Assembly (NCBI GenBank): GCA_017628675.1
Contig: JAGBYS010000117.1
Coordinates: 1-10,750, forward strand
Length of the DNA: 10,750 nt
Reading direction: 5' to 3'
Source of the DNA: Tidjanibacter sp.
GTDB lineage: Bacteria > Bacteroidota > Bacteroidia > Bacteroidales > Rikenellaceae
Position numbers and translations under genes: made by a program. The notes under the pieces are model-generated. The model had not been told where the DNA came from and made no database searches. It saw only the letters and a program-made list of their open reading frames with translations. Shown here in pieces: positions 1-5,973 of this stretch (positions within the stretch are counted from its first letter, which is position 1; each line of letters opens with the position of its first letter).

Positions 1-315
1 AACGCCTACCGTGGCACTACGGCCGAGTCGACCCTGAAGCGTTGGCAGAGTGTGCGCCGTGGCGAGGAGAAGTACATCTTCCCCTACCAGGAGAATGCCG
101 ATGTGATGTTCAACTCGTCACTGCTGTATGAGCTTCCCGTTCTGAAGAACCACCTTATGCCACTGCTGCTGAGCGTGCCCGAGACGGAGGAGGTCTATGG
201 CGAGGCCGTAAGGCTGCTGAAGTTCATCGACAACTTCTCGCTGCTGGACGAAAAGGAGATTCCGCCCACCTCGCTGCTGAGGGAGTTCATCGGCGGCTCG
301 TCGTTCACATATTAG
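1..315 (+). CDS. Nucleoside (uridine) kinase-like protein, C-terminal fragment
   Basis: This is the last 104 codons of a gene that begins upstream of the window. The frame is open from base 1 and ends at a TAG at 313-315. The fragment contains the segments SVRRGEEKYIFPYQENADVMFNS (its first half) and EIPPTSLLREFIGG near the end. I recognise these from the C-terminal part of the roughly 550-residue Bacteroidetes proteins that combine a TGS-like N-terminal region with a phosphoribulokinase/uridine kinase P-loop domain and are annotated as nucleoside kinases. The P-loop itself lies outside the window, so the activity (ATP-dependent phosphorylation of a nucleoside in the cytoplasm) is inferred from family resemblance only. 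A long hairpin begins one base after the stop codon and probably ends the transcript. The GTG at 52 is an internal valine codon, not a start. Confidence 0.75.
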   Translation, partial: NAYRGTTAESTLKRWQSVRRGEEKYIFPYQENADVMFNSSLLYELPVLKNHLMPLLLSVPETEEVYGEAVRLLKFIDNFSLLDEKEIPPTSLLREFIGGSSFTY

Positions 316-316
316 A

Positions 317-356
317 CACAAACAAAGGGACTGACAATTCAGTCCCTTTGTTTGTG
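317..356. terminator. 18-bp perfect hairpin between convergent genes
   Basis: Arms 317-334 and 339-356 are perfectly complementary over 18 bp and enclose the 4-nt loop CAAT. The stem starts one base after the stop codon of the kinase fragment, and its 3' arm ends in a T/G-rich stretch (TTTGTTTGTG). A T6 run follows at 364-369. It lies between two convergent genes (315 + and 405 -), and the right arm is T-rich on either strand. It could therefore end transcription from both sides, although there is no clean U-tract on the minus side. Confidence 0.75.
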
Positions 357-369
357 CAATGCATTTTTT

Positions 370-395
370 GAGGGGGCAATGCCCTCCCACTTTTT
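370..395 (+). terminator. Possible second, tandem + strand terminator
   Basis: GAGGGGGC (370-377) and GCCCTCCC (381-388) can pair around an AAT loop on the + strand, with one G-U and one mismatched pair. A T5 run follows at 391-395. The G-U pair becomes an A-C mismatch on the minus strand and the flank there is A-rich, so only + strand termination is plausible. It would be a backup to the 317-356 hairpin. Confidence 0.4.
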
Positions 396-404
396 AGCGC
401 AACC

Positions 405-1292
405 TTAGAAAGACTTTCCAACGCCAAAGGAGAGGAAGAAGTTTTCACCTCCCGAGTAGCCCAATTTGGAGGAGAGCCACCACGAATTATCGCGCTGAAC
501 CTCATCGCCATAGGCAGAGATTGTTGTGTGGGTTGAGCGGATGCGGGTACCGAAGTCGAAACCAAGGTAGGGCGAGGAGTTTATCATATCGAAGCCACCC
601 GAGATTGCAGCATAGGGAGAGATGCGGCCCTTGCCAAGGGAGTATCTCACCTGTGCATAGACGGGAACGGCGGCGATGGAAGAACCATCTCCCATAGTAC
701 TCATAAGCCACATTTTGCCACCTATACCACCACCCACAAAGAGGTTGGAGCTGAAGTTGTAGCCATAAACCGCATCGAGGCTCATAAAGGGAGGAATTCC
801 AAGGCCAAGATCTATCAGACCAGCACTTCCCGACTCACAACCTTCTCCCACGGTGACCATCTGGCCGCCATTCTTGACCACAATATCCTTGCCCGCAAAG
901 AATATCGGCAGACCAACAAGAGCGAGGGTTGCTCCCACCGTATATCCCGCCAAGGTAAAGATGGGAAACACGGGCATATCGGGGGTTTCGGGGTTGTAGC
1001 TCTTATCCCACTCGACCTGAGCCAAGGCGTAGAAAATCGTGCTGGAGAGCGCAACCGCACCACCACCAATCATAAGGGTTTTGCCGGCATTGGCCAACCT
1101 TTGCCCACGCTGCACACGGAGTGGGTTTGAAGAGAGGCCCGCAACCGAGGTTGCACCATAATTATCATTATCTACCATCAGTACCGACTGACAGGCAGCA
1201 TCGGCCACCTGGTTGTCCTCTTGCGCATTGAGCACGGAGCTGGAAGCACACAAGGCCACAATGACAAGCGTTAGTTTCAAGAACTTTTTCAT
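405..1292 (-). CDS. Secreted protein with predicted outer-membrane beta-barrel domain
   Basis: This is a 295-residue protein of unknown function. Residues 1-23 form a Sec signal peptide (KK near the start, hydrophobic core, likely cleavage after LNA before QED). Residues 24-70 are polar. Two glycine-rich hydrophobic segments follow at about 72-92 and 113-134, separated by a proline-rich linker. From about 157 to the end the sequence alternates aromatic/hydrophobic and small residues, as in antiparallel membrane strands, and it ends in GVGKSF, an aromatic C-terminus typical of outer-membrane barrels. I infer an outer-membrane location. No enzymatic motif is visible. The ATG start is supported by the signal peptide directly after it and by a good promoter about 60 bp upstream. 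The gene is monocistronic and convergent with the kinase fragment. A periplasmic protein with a helical hairpin is the main alternative. Confidence 0.7.
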   Translation of the reverse strand: MKKFLKLTLVIVALCASSSVLNAQEDNQVADAACQSVLMVDNDNYGATSVAGLSSNPLRVQRGQRLANAGKTLMIGGGAVALSSTIFYALAQVEWDKSYNPETPDMPVFPIFTLAGYTVGATLALVGLPIFFAGKDIVVKNGGQMVTVGEGCESGSAGLIDLGLGIPPFMSLDAVYGYNFSSNLFVGGGIGGKMWLMSTMGDGSSIAAVPVYAQVRYSLGKGRISPYAAISGGFDMINSSPYLGFDFGTRIRSTHTTISAYGDEVQRDNSWWLSSKLGYSGGENFFLSFGVGKSF

Positions 1293-1348
1293 AGCGTTTA
1301 GGGTTTTATTTCAAGGGTTAATGTTTGCGTCTTTATAGTATAGACACA

Positions 1349-1380
1349 CAAATATAGGAAAATGTTGCACAGCTTCCAAA
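1349..1380 (-). promoter_or_regulatory. Bacteroidetes-type promoter of the barrel-protein gene
   Basis: On the minus strand the -33 element TTTG (1377-1380) and the -7 element TATATTTG (1349-1356) are separated by exactly 20 bp. This matches the Bacteroides consensus TTTG-N19-21-TAnnTTTG read by the RpoD-type primary sigma factor, which is itself encoded in this window at 4929-5789. Transcription should begin near 1342-1346, giving a leader of about 50 nt. Confidence 0.75.
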
Positions 1381-1555
1381 ACTTTTTCGGCACGCATTAC
1401 CCCCCCCAATAAACCCCTGACAATCAATGCCTTACAAAGAATAAAAAAGTGAAAAAAAATTCTTCGATCGTCGCTCCACTATCATAAAACCCAAAAAAAC
1501 TACCAACCACCACCCCGCAACTACTCCCCTCCATCACCCTCTTATCCTCTTGTTC

Positions 1556-1579
1556 ACGGGTATTAAAATTAATACCCGT
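1556..1579. repeat. Perfect inverted repeat, 11-bp arms
   Basis: ACGGGTATTAA (1556-1566) is mirrored by TTAATACCCGT (1569-1579) with only AA between the arms. The 2-nt centre makes it look more like a dimeric protein-binding site or a cruciform than an RNA terminator. It lies about 200 bp upstream of the barrel-gene promoter and about 180 bp beyond the end of ffh, so no regulated gene is obvious. Confidence 0.6.
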
Positions 1580-1594
1580 TAACATTGTAATATG

Positions 1595-1621
1595 GGGCTT
1601 ATACGACTTATAGGACTTATA
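1595..1621. repeat. Three 9-bp tandem units, GGACTTATA type
   Basis: Three consecutive 9-mers are visible: GGGCTTATA, CGACTTATA and GGACTTATA. They share the core CTTATA with exact 9-bp spacing. A related but more divergent 9-bp array occurs at 5894-5920. The array is followed after 33 bp by a 7-bp array. Confidence 0.7.
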
Positions 1622-1654
1622 TGTTTGGGGGATTGCAGATTGCGAGCCCACGGC

Positions 1655-1682
1655 GGTCGATGGTTGGCGGTTGACGGTTGGC
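1655..1682. repeat. Four 7-bp tandem units, GGTTGRC type
   Basis: The units are GGTCGAT, GGTTGGC, GGTTGAC and GGTTGGC in direct tandem with 7-bp spacing. The last unit touches the A-tract of the ffh terminator. The GTTGA core recurs on the opposite strand in the 7-bp array at 5952-5972. Confidence 0.65.
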
Positions 1683-1733
1683 AAAAAAAAAACACCTCAC
1701 GGGTTACAAAAATGTAACCCGTGAGGTGTTTTT
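1683..1733 (-). terminator. ffh: Strong rho-independent terminator of ffh
   Basis: Arms 1688-1708 and 1713-1733 pair perfectly over 21 bp around an AAAA loop (as written on the + strand). On the minus strand the stem runs into a U-tract made by the A10 run at 1683-1692. It sits 24 bp beyond the ffh stop codon, the classic position and structure for intrinsic termination of that gene. Confidence 0.9.
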
Positions 1734-1757
1734 GTGTTATGTGCTGAGCGCTATCTG

Positions 1758-3101
1758 CTATCTGCGGCGGCGAGGCATCATAGGCATACCACGCAGGGGC
1801 ATACGCTTATTGCCTGCACCAGCGGCCATCTTCATAACCTTGCGCATATCCTCAAACTGTTTCAAGAGGCGATTGACATCCTGCAGAGTCGTGCCGCTAC
1901 CGGCTGCAATGCGGGCCTTGCGCGAAGGGTTGATAATCTCGGGGCGCTCCCTCTCGGCGGGGGTCATCGAGCCGATGATAGCCTCGGTCTGCTTGAAGAC
2001 ATCGTCCGAGATATCTACACCCCTCAGGGCCTTATCCATACCGGGAATCATACCCATAAGTTCCTTCATAGAGCCCATCTTCTTGATCTGACCAATCTGC
2101 TCAATGAAGTCATTGAAGTTGAACTCGTTGCGATATATCTTCTTCTTGAGTTTGCGCTCCTCCTCCTCGCTGAACTGCTCCTGGGCCCTCTCCACAAGCG
2201 ACACCACATCGCCCATACCGAGGATACGGTCGGCCATACGCTCGGGGTGGAAGGTCTGCAGAGCGTCCATCTTCTCGCCCGAGGAGATGAACTTGAGGGG
2301 TTTGTTTACAACCGAGCGGATCGAGATGGCCGCACCACCACGGGTGTCACCATCGAGTTTGGTGAGCACTACGCCGTCGAAGTCCAGACGCTGGTCGAAC
2401 TCGCGAGCCGTATTGACCGCATCCTGACCCGTCATCGAGTCCACAACGAAGAGCGTCTCGGAGGGCTTCACGGCCGCCTTCACGGCCTCAATCTCCTGCA
2501 TCATCTGCTCGTCGATAGCCAGACGACCTGCCGTATCGACGATGACCGTATTGATACTCTTCGAGCGAGCATACTTAATGGCGTTCTCGGCAATCTCCAC
2601 GGGGTTCATATTGCCCGCCTCGGTGTAGACCTCCACGCCCACCTGCTCGCCCAGAATCTTGAGCTGGTCGATAGCAGCAGGACGATAGACATCGCCTGCC
2701 ACCAGCAGCACGCTGCGGTTGCGTTTCTCCTTGAGCAGTTTGGCGAGCTTACCCGAGAAGGTGGTCTTACCGGAACCCTGAAGACCTGCAATCAGCACCA
2801 CTGCGGGGTGACCCGTGAGGGTGATGTCGGTAGCCGTACCACCCATAAGTTGTGCCAACTCGTCGCGCACAATCTTGGTCATCATCTGACCGGGTTTCAC
2901 GGCTGTGAGCACATTCTGACCCAGCGCCTTCTGTTTCACCTCATCGGTGAAAGTTTTGGCCACCTTGTAGTTCACATCGGCATCAATCAGTGCACGACGG
3001 ATCTCCTTAAGGGTCTCTGCCACATTGATTTCGGTGATTTTGCCCTCACCCTTGAGGATCTTAAACGACCTCTCTAACTTTTCGGATAAATTCTCAAACA
3101 T
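1758..3101 (-). CDS. ffh: Signal recognition particle GTPase Ffh (SRP54)
   Basis: Ffh binds the 4.5S SRP RNA and the signal sequences of nascent membrane proteins, then docks with FtsY so that the ribosome is delivered to the SecYEG translocon. The 447 residues match the usual bacterial length. Residues 1-90 form the N domain helices. The G domain carries the P-loop GLQGSGKT (106-113), DTAGRL (189-194) and TKLDGD (247-252). The methionine-rich M domain (about 325-430) contains the RNA-binding signature SRKARIAAGSG (393-403). The tail is short and arginine-rich (MPMMPRRRR). The ATG at 3099-3101 starts the N domain directly and lies just downstream of a TATATTTG element. The gene stands alone, divergent from the protease gene, with a strong terminator behind it. 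No SRP RNA gene was recognised nearby. I am very sure of the identity. Confidence 0.98.
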   Translation of the reverse strand: MFENLSEKLERSFKILKGEGKITEINVAETLKEIRRALIDADVNYKVAKTFTDEVKQKALGQNVLTAVKPGQMMTKIVRDELAQLMGGTATDITLTGHPAVVLIAGLQGSGKTTFSGKLAKLLKEKRNRSVLLVAGDVYRPAAIDQLKILGEQVGVEVYTEAGNMNPVEIAENAIKYARSKSINTVIVDTAGRLAIDEQMMQEIEAVKAAVKPSETLFVVDSMTGQDAVNTAREFDQRLDFDGVVLTKLDGDTRGGAAISIRSVVNKPLKFISSGEKMDALQTFHPERMADRILGMGDVVSLVERAQEQFSEEEERKLKKKIYRNEFNFNDFIEQIGQIKKMGSMKELMGMIPGMDKALRGVDISDDVFKQTEAIIGSMTPAERERPEIINPSRKARIAAGSGTTLQDVNRLLKQFEDMRKVMKMAAGAGNKRMPLRGMPMMPRRRR

Positions 3102-3128
3102 TGCCTTAAAGCGTAATTATTCAAGTCG

Positions 3129-3136
3129 CAAATATA
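3129..3136 (-). promoter_or_regulatory. ffh: Probable -7 promoter element of ffh
   Basis: TATATTTG on the minus strand matches TAnnTTTG perfectly, and its upstream edge lies 35 bp from the ffh ATG, giving a leader of roughly 20 nt. At the expected -33 position there is no clean TTTG. The nearest candidate is an ATTG with a 22-bp spacer (3159-3162). The call therefore rests on the -7 match and its position. Confidence 0.5.
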
Positions 3137-3303
3137 TGAATTTTTCCTGTATTTGTCACAATATCCCCCGCCAAAGGGGCGTTATTCTCCAGCAACAAAG
3201 ATTTTTTTGGCCACACAGACCACAAACAAACGACAACTGCCTATGAGATAAAATTTCGCCTCAAGAAAAACACTACGGACTAAAACATTATTTTTAAGCG
3301 ACT

Positions 3304-4803
3304 ATGAATAAACAGGCGATTACCATTGTGGGCACCCTTCTGGGCGCCGCTCTGGTGGGCGGCATCACCGCCTCCATTGTAGTAGACAAACACAATACAC
3401 AACCCTCTGCCATTGAGGTGGGCACAGGCTCTCTTGTGGAGCAGAACTCCTCCTCGCTCAACCACTTCACCTCCTATGCCAAGGAGAAGTATCCCGACCT
3501 AACATACGCGGCCGAGAACGCCGTGCAGGCGGTGGTGAACATTGAGGTCACCAAGACCATTCAGGGCCAGACGACCATAGACCCCTTCTTCCAATTCTTC
3601 GGCATCCCTCAGGGCTACGGCGCACCCTCCACACGCGAGGCTAAGGCGGGTGGCAGCGGTGTGCTCATCACGGCCGACGGCTACATCGTCACCAACAACC
3701 ACGTGGTAGAGAGTGCCAACACACTGAAAGTAAAGCTCTACGACGGGCGCAGCTTTGAGGCTAAAATCATCGGCACCGACCCCACAACCGATGTTGCACT
3801 GCTGAAGATTGAGGGCACTGAGTTCCCCTTCCTGAAGTTTGGCTCGAGCGACGCTCTGCGTCTGGGCGAGTGGGTGCTGGCCATAGGCTCGCCCTTCGAC
3901 CTCCAGTCGACCATCACGGCGGGCATCGTGAGCGCCAAGGCGCGCAACCTGGGAGCCATCCCCTCGCAGTACAGCATTGAGTCATTCATCCAGACCGATG
4001 CGGCCGTAAACCCCGGCAATAGCGGCGGCGCACTTGTCAACACGGCCGGCGAACTTGTTGGTATCAACACCCTCATCCAGTCGCAGACAGGAAGTTACAT
4101 CGGCTACTCGTTTGCCGTGCCGAGCAGCATTGTGCAGAAGGTGGTGGTGGACCTGAAGGAGTATGGCATCGTACAGAGAGCCCTCCTGGGCATCTCCTAC
4201 CAGGAGATCAATGCCGAGTTCTTGGAGGCCTACGGCAAGGAGTATGGCATCAGCGAGATAGGCGGTGCCTATGTTGCCGAGGTGCAGGAGAGCGGAGCCG
4301 CAGCCGATGCAGGCATACGCAAGGGCGACATCATCACCGAGATTGACGGCACCGCCATCGGTGCAAAGGCTCGCATCGGAGAGATTATTGCCACCAAGCG
4401 CCCCGGCGAAAAAGTGAAAATTTCAATAAAAAGAGAGGGGCAAGTGAAACATTTTGAGGTTACACTGCGTAATAAAGCCGGAAAGACAGATCCCGTGAGC
4501 AAACAGGACCTTGCCTCGCTCCAATCGCTCGGAGGTGCCTTCGAGGATGTGAGCCGCCGAACAGCACAAAATCTCGGCATTAGAGGTGGCGTCAAGGTCA
4601 CCCAGGTACACGAGGGAGGATTCCTCGACAAGGCACGCGTGAGGCCCGGTTTTGTGATCACCCATCTGAACGAGGTGGCCGTGGGCAGCGTCGAGGAGAT
4701 GGAGAGCCTGCTGCAGAGTGGCAAGATGGGCGAGAAGATCACCTCCGTAGACGGAATCTACCCCTCCACAGGTCGCAGCGCAAGCTACTCGCTGGTCGAG
4801 TAG
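3304..4803 (+). CDS. degP: DegP/HtrA-family periplasmic serine protease with two PDZ domains
   Basis: This ATP-independent protease/chaperone handles misfolded envelope proteins. The 499 residues begin with one hydrophobic segment (about 6-27) that acts as an export signal or anchor, so the rest faces the periplasm. The trypsin-like domain (about 65-285) has the full catalytic triad: His133 in TNNHVV, Asp163 in TTDVALLKI and Ser240 in GNSGGAL. PDZ1 spans roughly 293-390 and PDZ2 roughly 408-497, the usual DegP/DegQ layout, and the protein ends near the second PDZ. degP and degQ cannot be told apart from sequence alone. The ATG at 3304 is chosen because the export segment follows immediately. 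No convincing promoter or Shine-Dalgarno was seen in the 202-bp divergent gap from ffh. A short AT-rich codon patch lies at the end of PDZ1 (about 4408-4495). Confidence 0.93.
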   Translation: MNKQAITIVGTLLGAALVGGITASIVVDKHNTQPSAIEVGTGSLVEQNSSSLNHFTSYAKEKYPDLTYAAENAVQAVVNIEVTKTIQGQTTIDPFFQFFGIPQGYGAPSTREAKAGGSGVLITADGYIVTNNHVVESANTLKVKLYDGRSFEAKIIGTDPTTDVALLKIEGTEFPFLKFGSSDALRLGEWVLAIGSPFDLQSTITAGIVSAKARNLGAIPSQYSIESFIQTDAAVNPGNSGGALVNTAGELVGINTLIQSQTGSYIGYSFAVPSSIVQKVVVDLKEYGIVQRALLGISYQEINAEFLEAYGKEYGISEIGGAYVAEVQESGAAADAGIRKGDIITEIDGTAIGAKARIGEIIATKRPGEKVKISIKREGQVKHFEVTLRNKAGKTDPVSKQDLASLQSLGGAFEDVSRRTAQNLGIRGGVKVTQVHEGGFLDKARVRPGFVITHLNEVAVGSVEEMESLLQSGKMGEKITSVDGIYPSTGRSASYSLVE

Positions 4804-4832
4804 GCGGTGTAAAGTGAGTTTGGGGAGCGTAA

Positions 4833-4857
4833 TATATTATTAAAGAGGTATAATATA
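4833..4857. repeat. AT-only inverted repeat upstream of rpoD
   Basis: TATATTAT (4833-4840) and ATAATATA (4850-4857) are perfect reverse complements separated by 9 bp. The repeat lies in the 125-bp gap between the protease and rpoD, about 70 bp before the rpoD start. There is no T-run beyond ordinary AT richness, so it is not a convincing terminator. It could be a binding site or simply chance in AT-rich DNA. The right arm also contains TATAAT. Confidence 0.35.
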
Positions 4858-4914
4858 GGGCTGTCTTATCCGAGGGTTAATTGAGGAAAACAGAAAGAAT
4901 AATTAGAAAAAAAT

Positions 4915-4919
4915 AGGAG
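4915..4919 (+). promoter_or_regulatory. rpoD: Possible Shine-Dalgarno of rpoD
   Basis: AGGAG ends 9 nt before the ATG at 4929, within a purine-rich leader. Most other starts in this window have no such motif, which is usual for this phylum, so the site may give rpoD a stronger or different mode of initiation. It supports the chosen start. Confidence 0.5.
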
Positions 4920-4928
4920 AAAGAAGAG

Positions 4929-5789
4929 ATGAGACAGTTAAAAATCACCAAATCAATCACCAACCGCGAGAGTGCATCGCTCGACAAATACCTCCAGGAG
5001 ATCGGTAAAGAGGAGCTCATTACCGTCGAGGAGGAGGTGGAACTCGCCCAGCGAATCCGCAAAGGTGACCAGGAGGCTCTCGAGAAACTCACCAAAGCAA
5101 ACCTTCGCTTTGTTGTGTCGGTAGCCAAGCAATATCAGAATCAGGGTCTGTCGCTGCCCGACCTTATCAACGAGGGCAACTTGGGCCTTATCAAGGCGGC
5201 CGAGAAGTTCGATGAGACCCGTGGTTTCAAGTTCATCTCCTACGCCGTATGGTGGATCCGTCAGTCGATTCTCCAGGCTCTGGCCGAGCAGTCGCGTATC
5301 GTGCGCCTTCCATTGAACCAGGTGGGCTCACTGAACAAAATCAATAAGGCCTTCGGTCGTTTCGAGCAGGAGAACGAGCGCACCCCCTCGCCCGAGGAGC
5401 TCGCCGATATGCTCAACCTGCCCAAGGAGAAGGTTTCGGACACCCTGCGTGTCTCGGGCCGCCACGTGTCGGTGGATGCACCCTTTGCCGATGGCGAGGA
5501 CAACAACCTGCTGGATGTGCTTGTGAATGCCGACTCGCCCAATGCCGACAGGGGCCTTATCAACGAGTCGCTTGCCACCGAGGTGGACCGCGCACTCGAC
5601 ACCCTCACCGACCGTGAGAAGGATATTATCAAATACTTCTTCGGCATCGGTTGCTCGGAGATGACTCTCGAGGAGATTGGCGAGAAGTTTGGCCTCACTC
5701 GTGAGCGCGTGCGACAGATCAAGGAGAAGGCAATCCGCCGCCTGCGCCACAGCAACCGCAGCAAGATCCTAAAATCCTACCTCGGATAA
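4929..5789 (+). CDS. rpoD: Primary (housekeeping) sigma factor RpoD
   Basis: RpoD directs core RNA polymerase to housekeeping promoters. The 286 residues match the short primary sigma of Bacteroidetes, which lacks region 1.1 and the long non-conserved insert of E. coli sigma-70. Region 1.2 begins at [12 protein letters not shown] (17-28). Region 2 carries the core-binding segment [13 protein letters not shown] (78-90) and the -10-type recognition helix around [14 protein letters not shown] (99-112). Region 3 follows at about 120-200. Region 4.2 has the helix-turn-helix [17 protein letters not shown] (248-264), and the protein ends in ILKSYLG. It lies 125 bp behind the protease on the same strand with no terminator between them, so partial co-transcription is possible. 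No clear TTTG/TAnnTTTG promoter is visible in that gap. A strong terminator follows the stop codon. The identity is very secure. Confidence 0.98.
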   Translation: MRQLKITKSITNRESASLDKYLQEIGKEELITVEEEVELAQRIRKGDQEALEKLTKANLRFVVSVAKQYQNQGLSLPDLINEGNLGLIKAAEKFDETRGFKFISYAVWWIRQSILQALAEQSRIVRLPLNQVGSLNKINKAFGRFEQENERTPSPEELADMLNLPKEKVSDTLRVSGRHVSVDAPFADGEDNNLLDVLVNADSPNADRGLINESLATEVDRALDTLTDREKDIIKYFFGIGCSEMTLEEIGEKFGLTRERVRQIKEKAIRRLRHSNRSKILKSYLG

Positions 5790-5792
5790 ATA

Positions 5793-5827
5793 AAAAAAAT
5801 CCACCGAACAATTCGGTGGATTTTTTT
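5793..5827. terminator. rpoD: Intrinsic terminator after rpoD, symmetric A/T tracts
   Basis: A 9-bp core stem, TCCACCGAA (5800-5808) against TTCGGTGGA (5812-5820), closes a CAA loop and is extended by A7 (5793-5799) pairing with T7 (5821-5827). The U-tract after the stem fits + strand termination of rpoD, and the mirrored A-run would also give a U-tract to minus-strand transcripts. It may therefore also stop read-through from the minus-strand operon that ends at 5974. Confidence 0.9.
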
Positions 5828-5893
5828 ATTGTCTACCGTCGACAGACCTCTCACGCACTCGGGACACTCTTCCCTAACTTGCGGGAAGGGAAA

Positions 5894-5920
5894 GGGCTAA
5901 AAGGGCCGAAAGGACCTTAA
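5894..5920. repeat. Three degenerate 9-bp tandem units
   Basis: GGGCTAAAA, GGGCCGAAA and GGACCTTAA follow one another with 9-bp spacing, all beginning GGR-C. The first and last units resemble the units of the 1595-1621 array (GGGCTTATA and GGACTTATA). Divergence is high, so the repeat call is less secure than for the first array. Confidence 0.45.
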
Positions 5921-5951
5921 GTAGCCATCCATTCTATCTCATTTCTCCCAT

Positions 5952-5972
5952 TTTCAACTTTCAACTTTCAAC
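5952..5972. repeat. Three perfect 7-bp tandem units TTTCAAC
   Basis: Three identical copies of TTTCAAC (GTTGAAA on the minus strand) lie end to end. The array begins two bases beyond the stop codon of rluD, so it forms the start of that gene's 3' flank. It follows the degenerate 9-bp array after 31 bp, the same order and nearly the same spacing as at 1595-1682. Confidence 0.8.
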
Positions 5973-5973
5973 T

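Larger units (their letters stand above)
1293..1757. other. 465-bp gene-poor region between the barrel gene and ffh
   Basis: I see no credible gene here. The only longer reading frame (minus strand, about 1424-1684) is built from the tandem repeats and low-complexity sequence. From the barrel-gene side the region holds a roughly 55-bp 5' leader, the promoter at 1349-1380, a run of eight C at 1400-1407, A-rich DNA at about 1436-1462, and a perfect palindrome at 1556-1579. These are followed by a 9-bp array at 1595-1621, a 7-bp array at 1655-1682 and the ffh terminator. Confidence 0.7.

Noticed and set aside
1595..1682. CRISPR array
   Set aside because: The units are 7 and 9 bp long and directly adjacent, with no unique spacers of uniform length and no cas genes in the window.
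1424..1684. An 86-codon minus-strand open frame in the gene-poor region
   Set aside because: Its start lies inside the 7-bp array. The YKSYKSYK segment is just the 9-bp repeat translated, and the rest is low-complexity. It has no promoter or conserved feature.
1734..3077. A 447-codon + strand open frame opposite ffh
   Set aside because: It is almost exactly antisense to the certain ffh gene. Its His/Leu/Gly-rich composition is typical of the complement of GC-biased codons, and it has no recognisable domain. The same reasoning removes the long + strand frames at 6085-7173, 7040-7945 and 8452-9744.
3102..3303. A small RNA or SRP RNA gene between ffh and the protease
   Set aside because: The stretch has no long stem-loop with the SRP RNA GGAA-tetraloop domain and no terminator. 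The short GC-rich pairing around 3163-3181 is weak.
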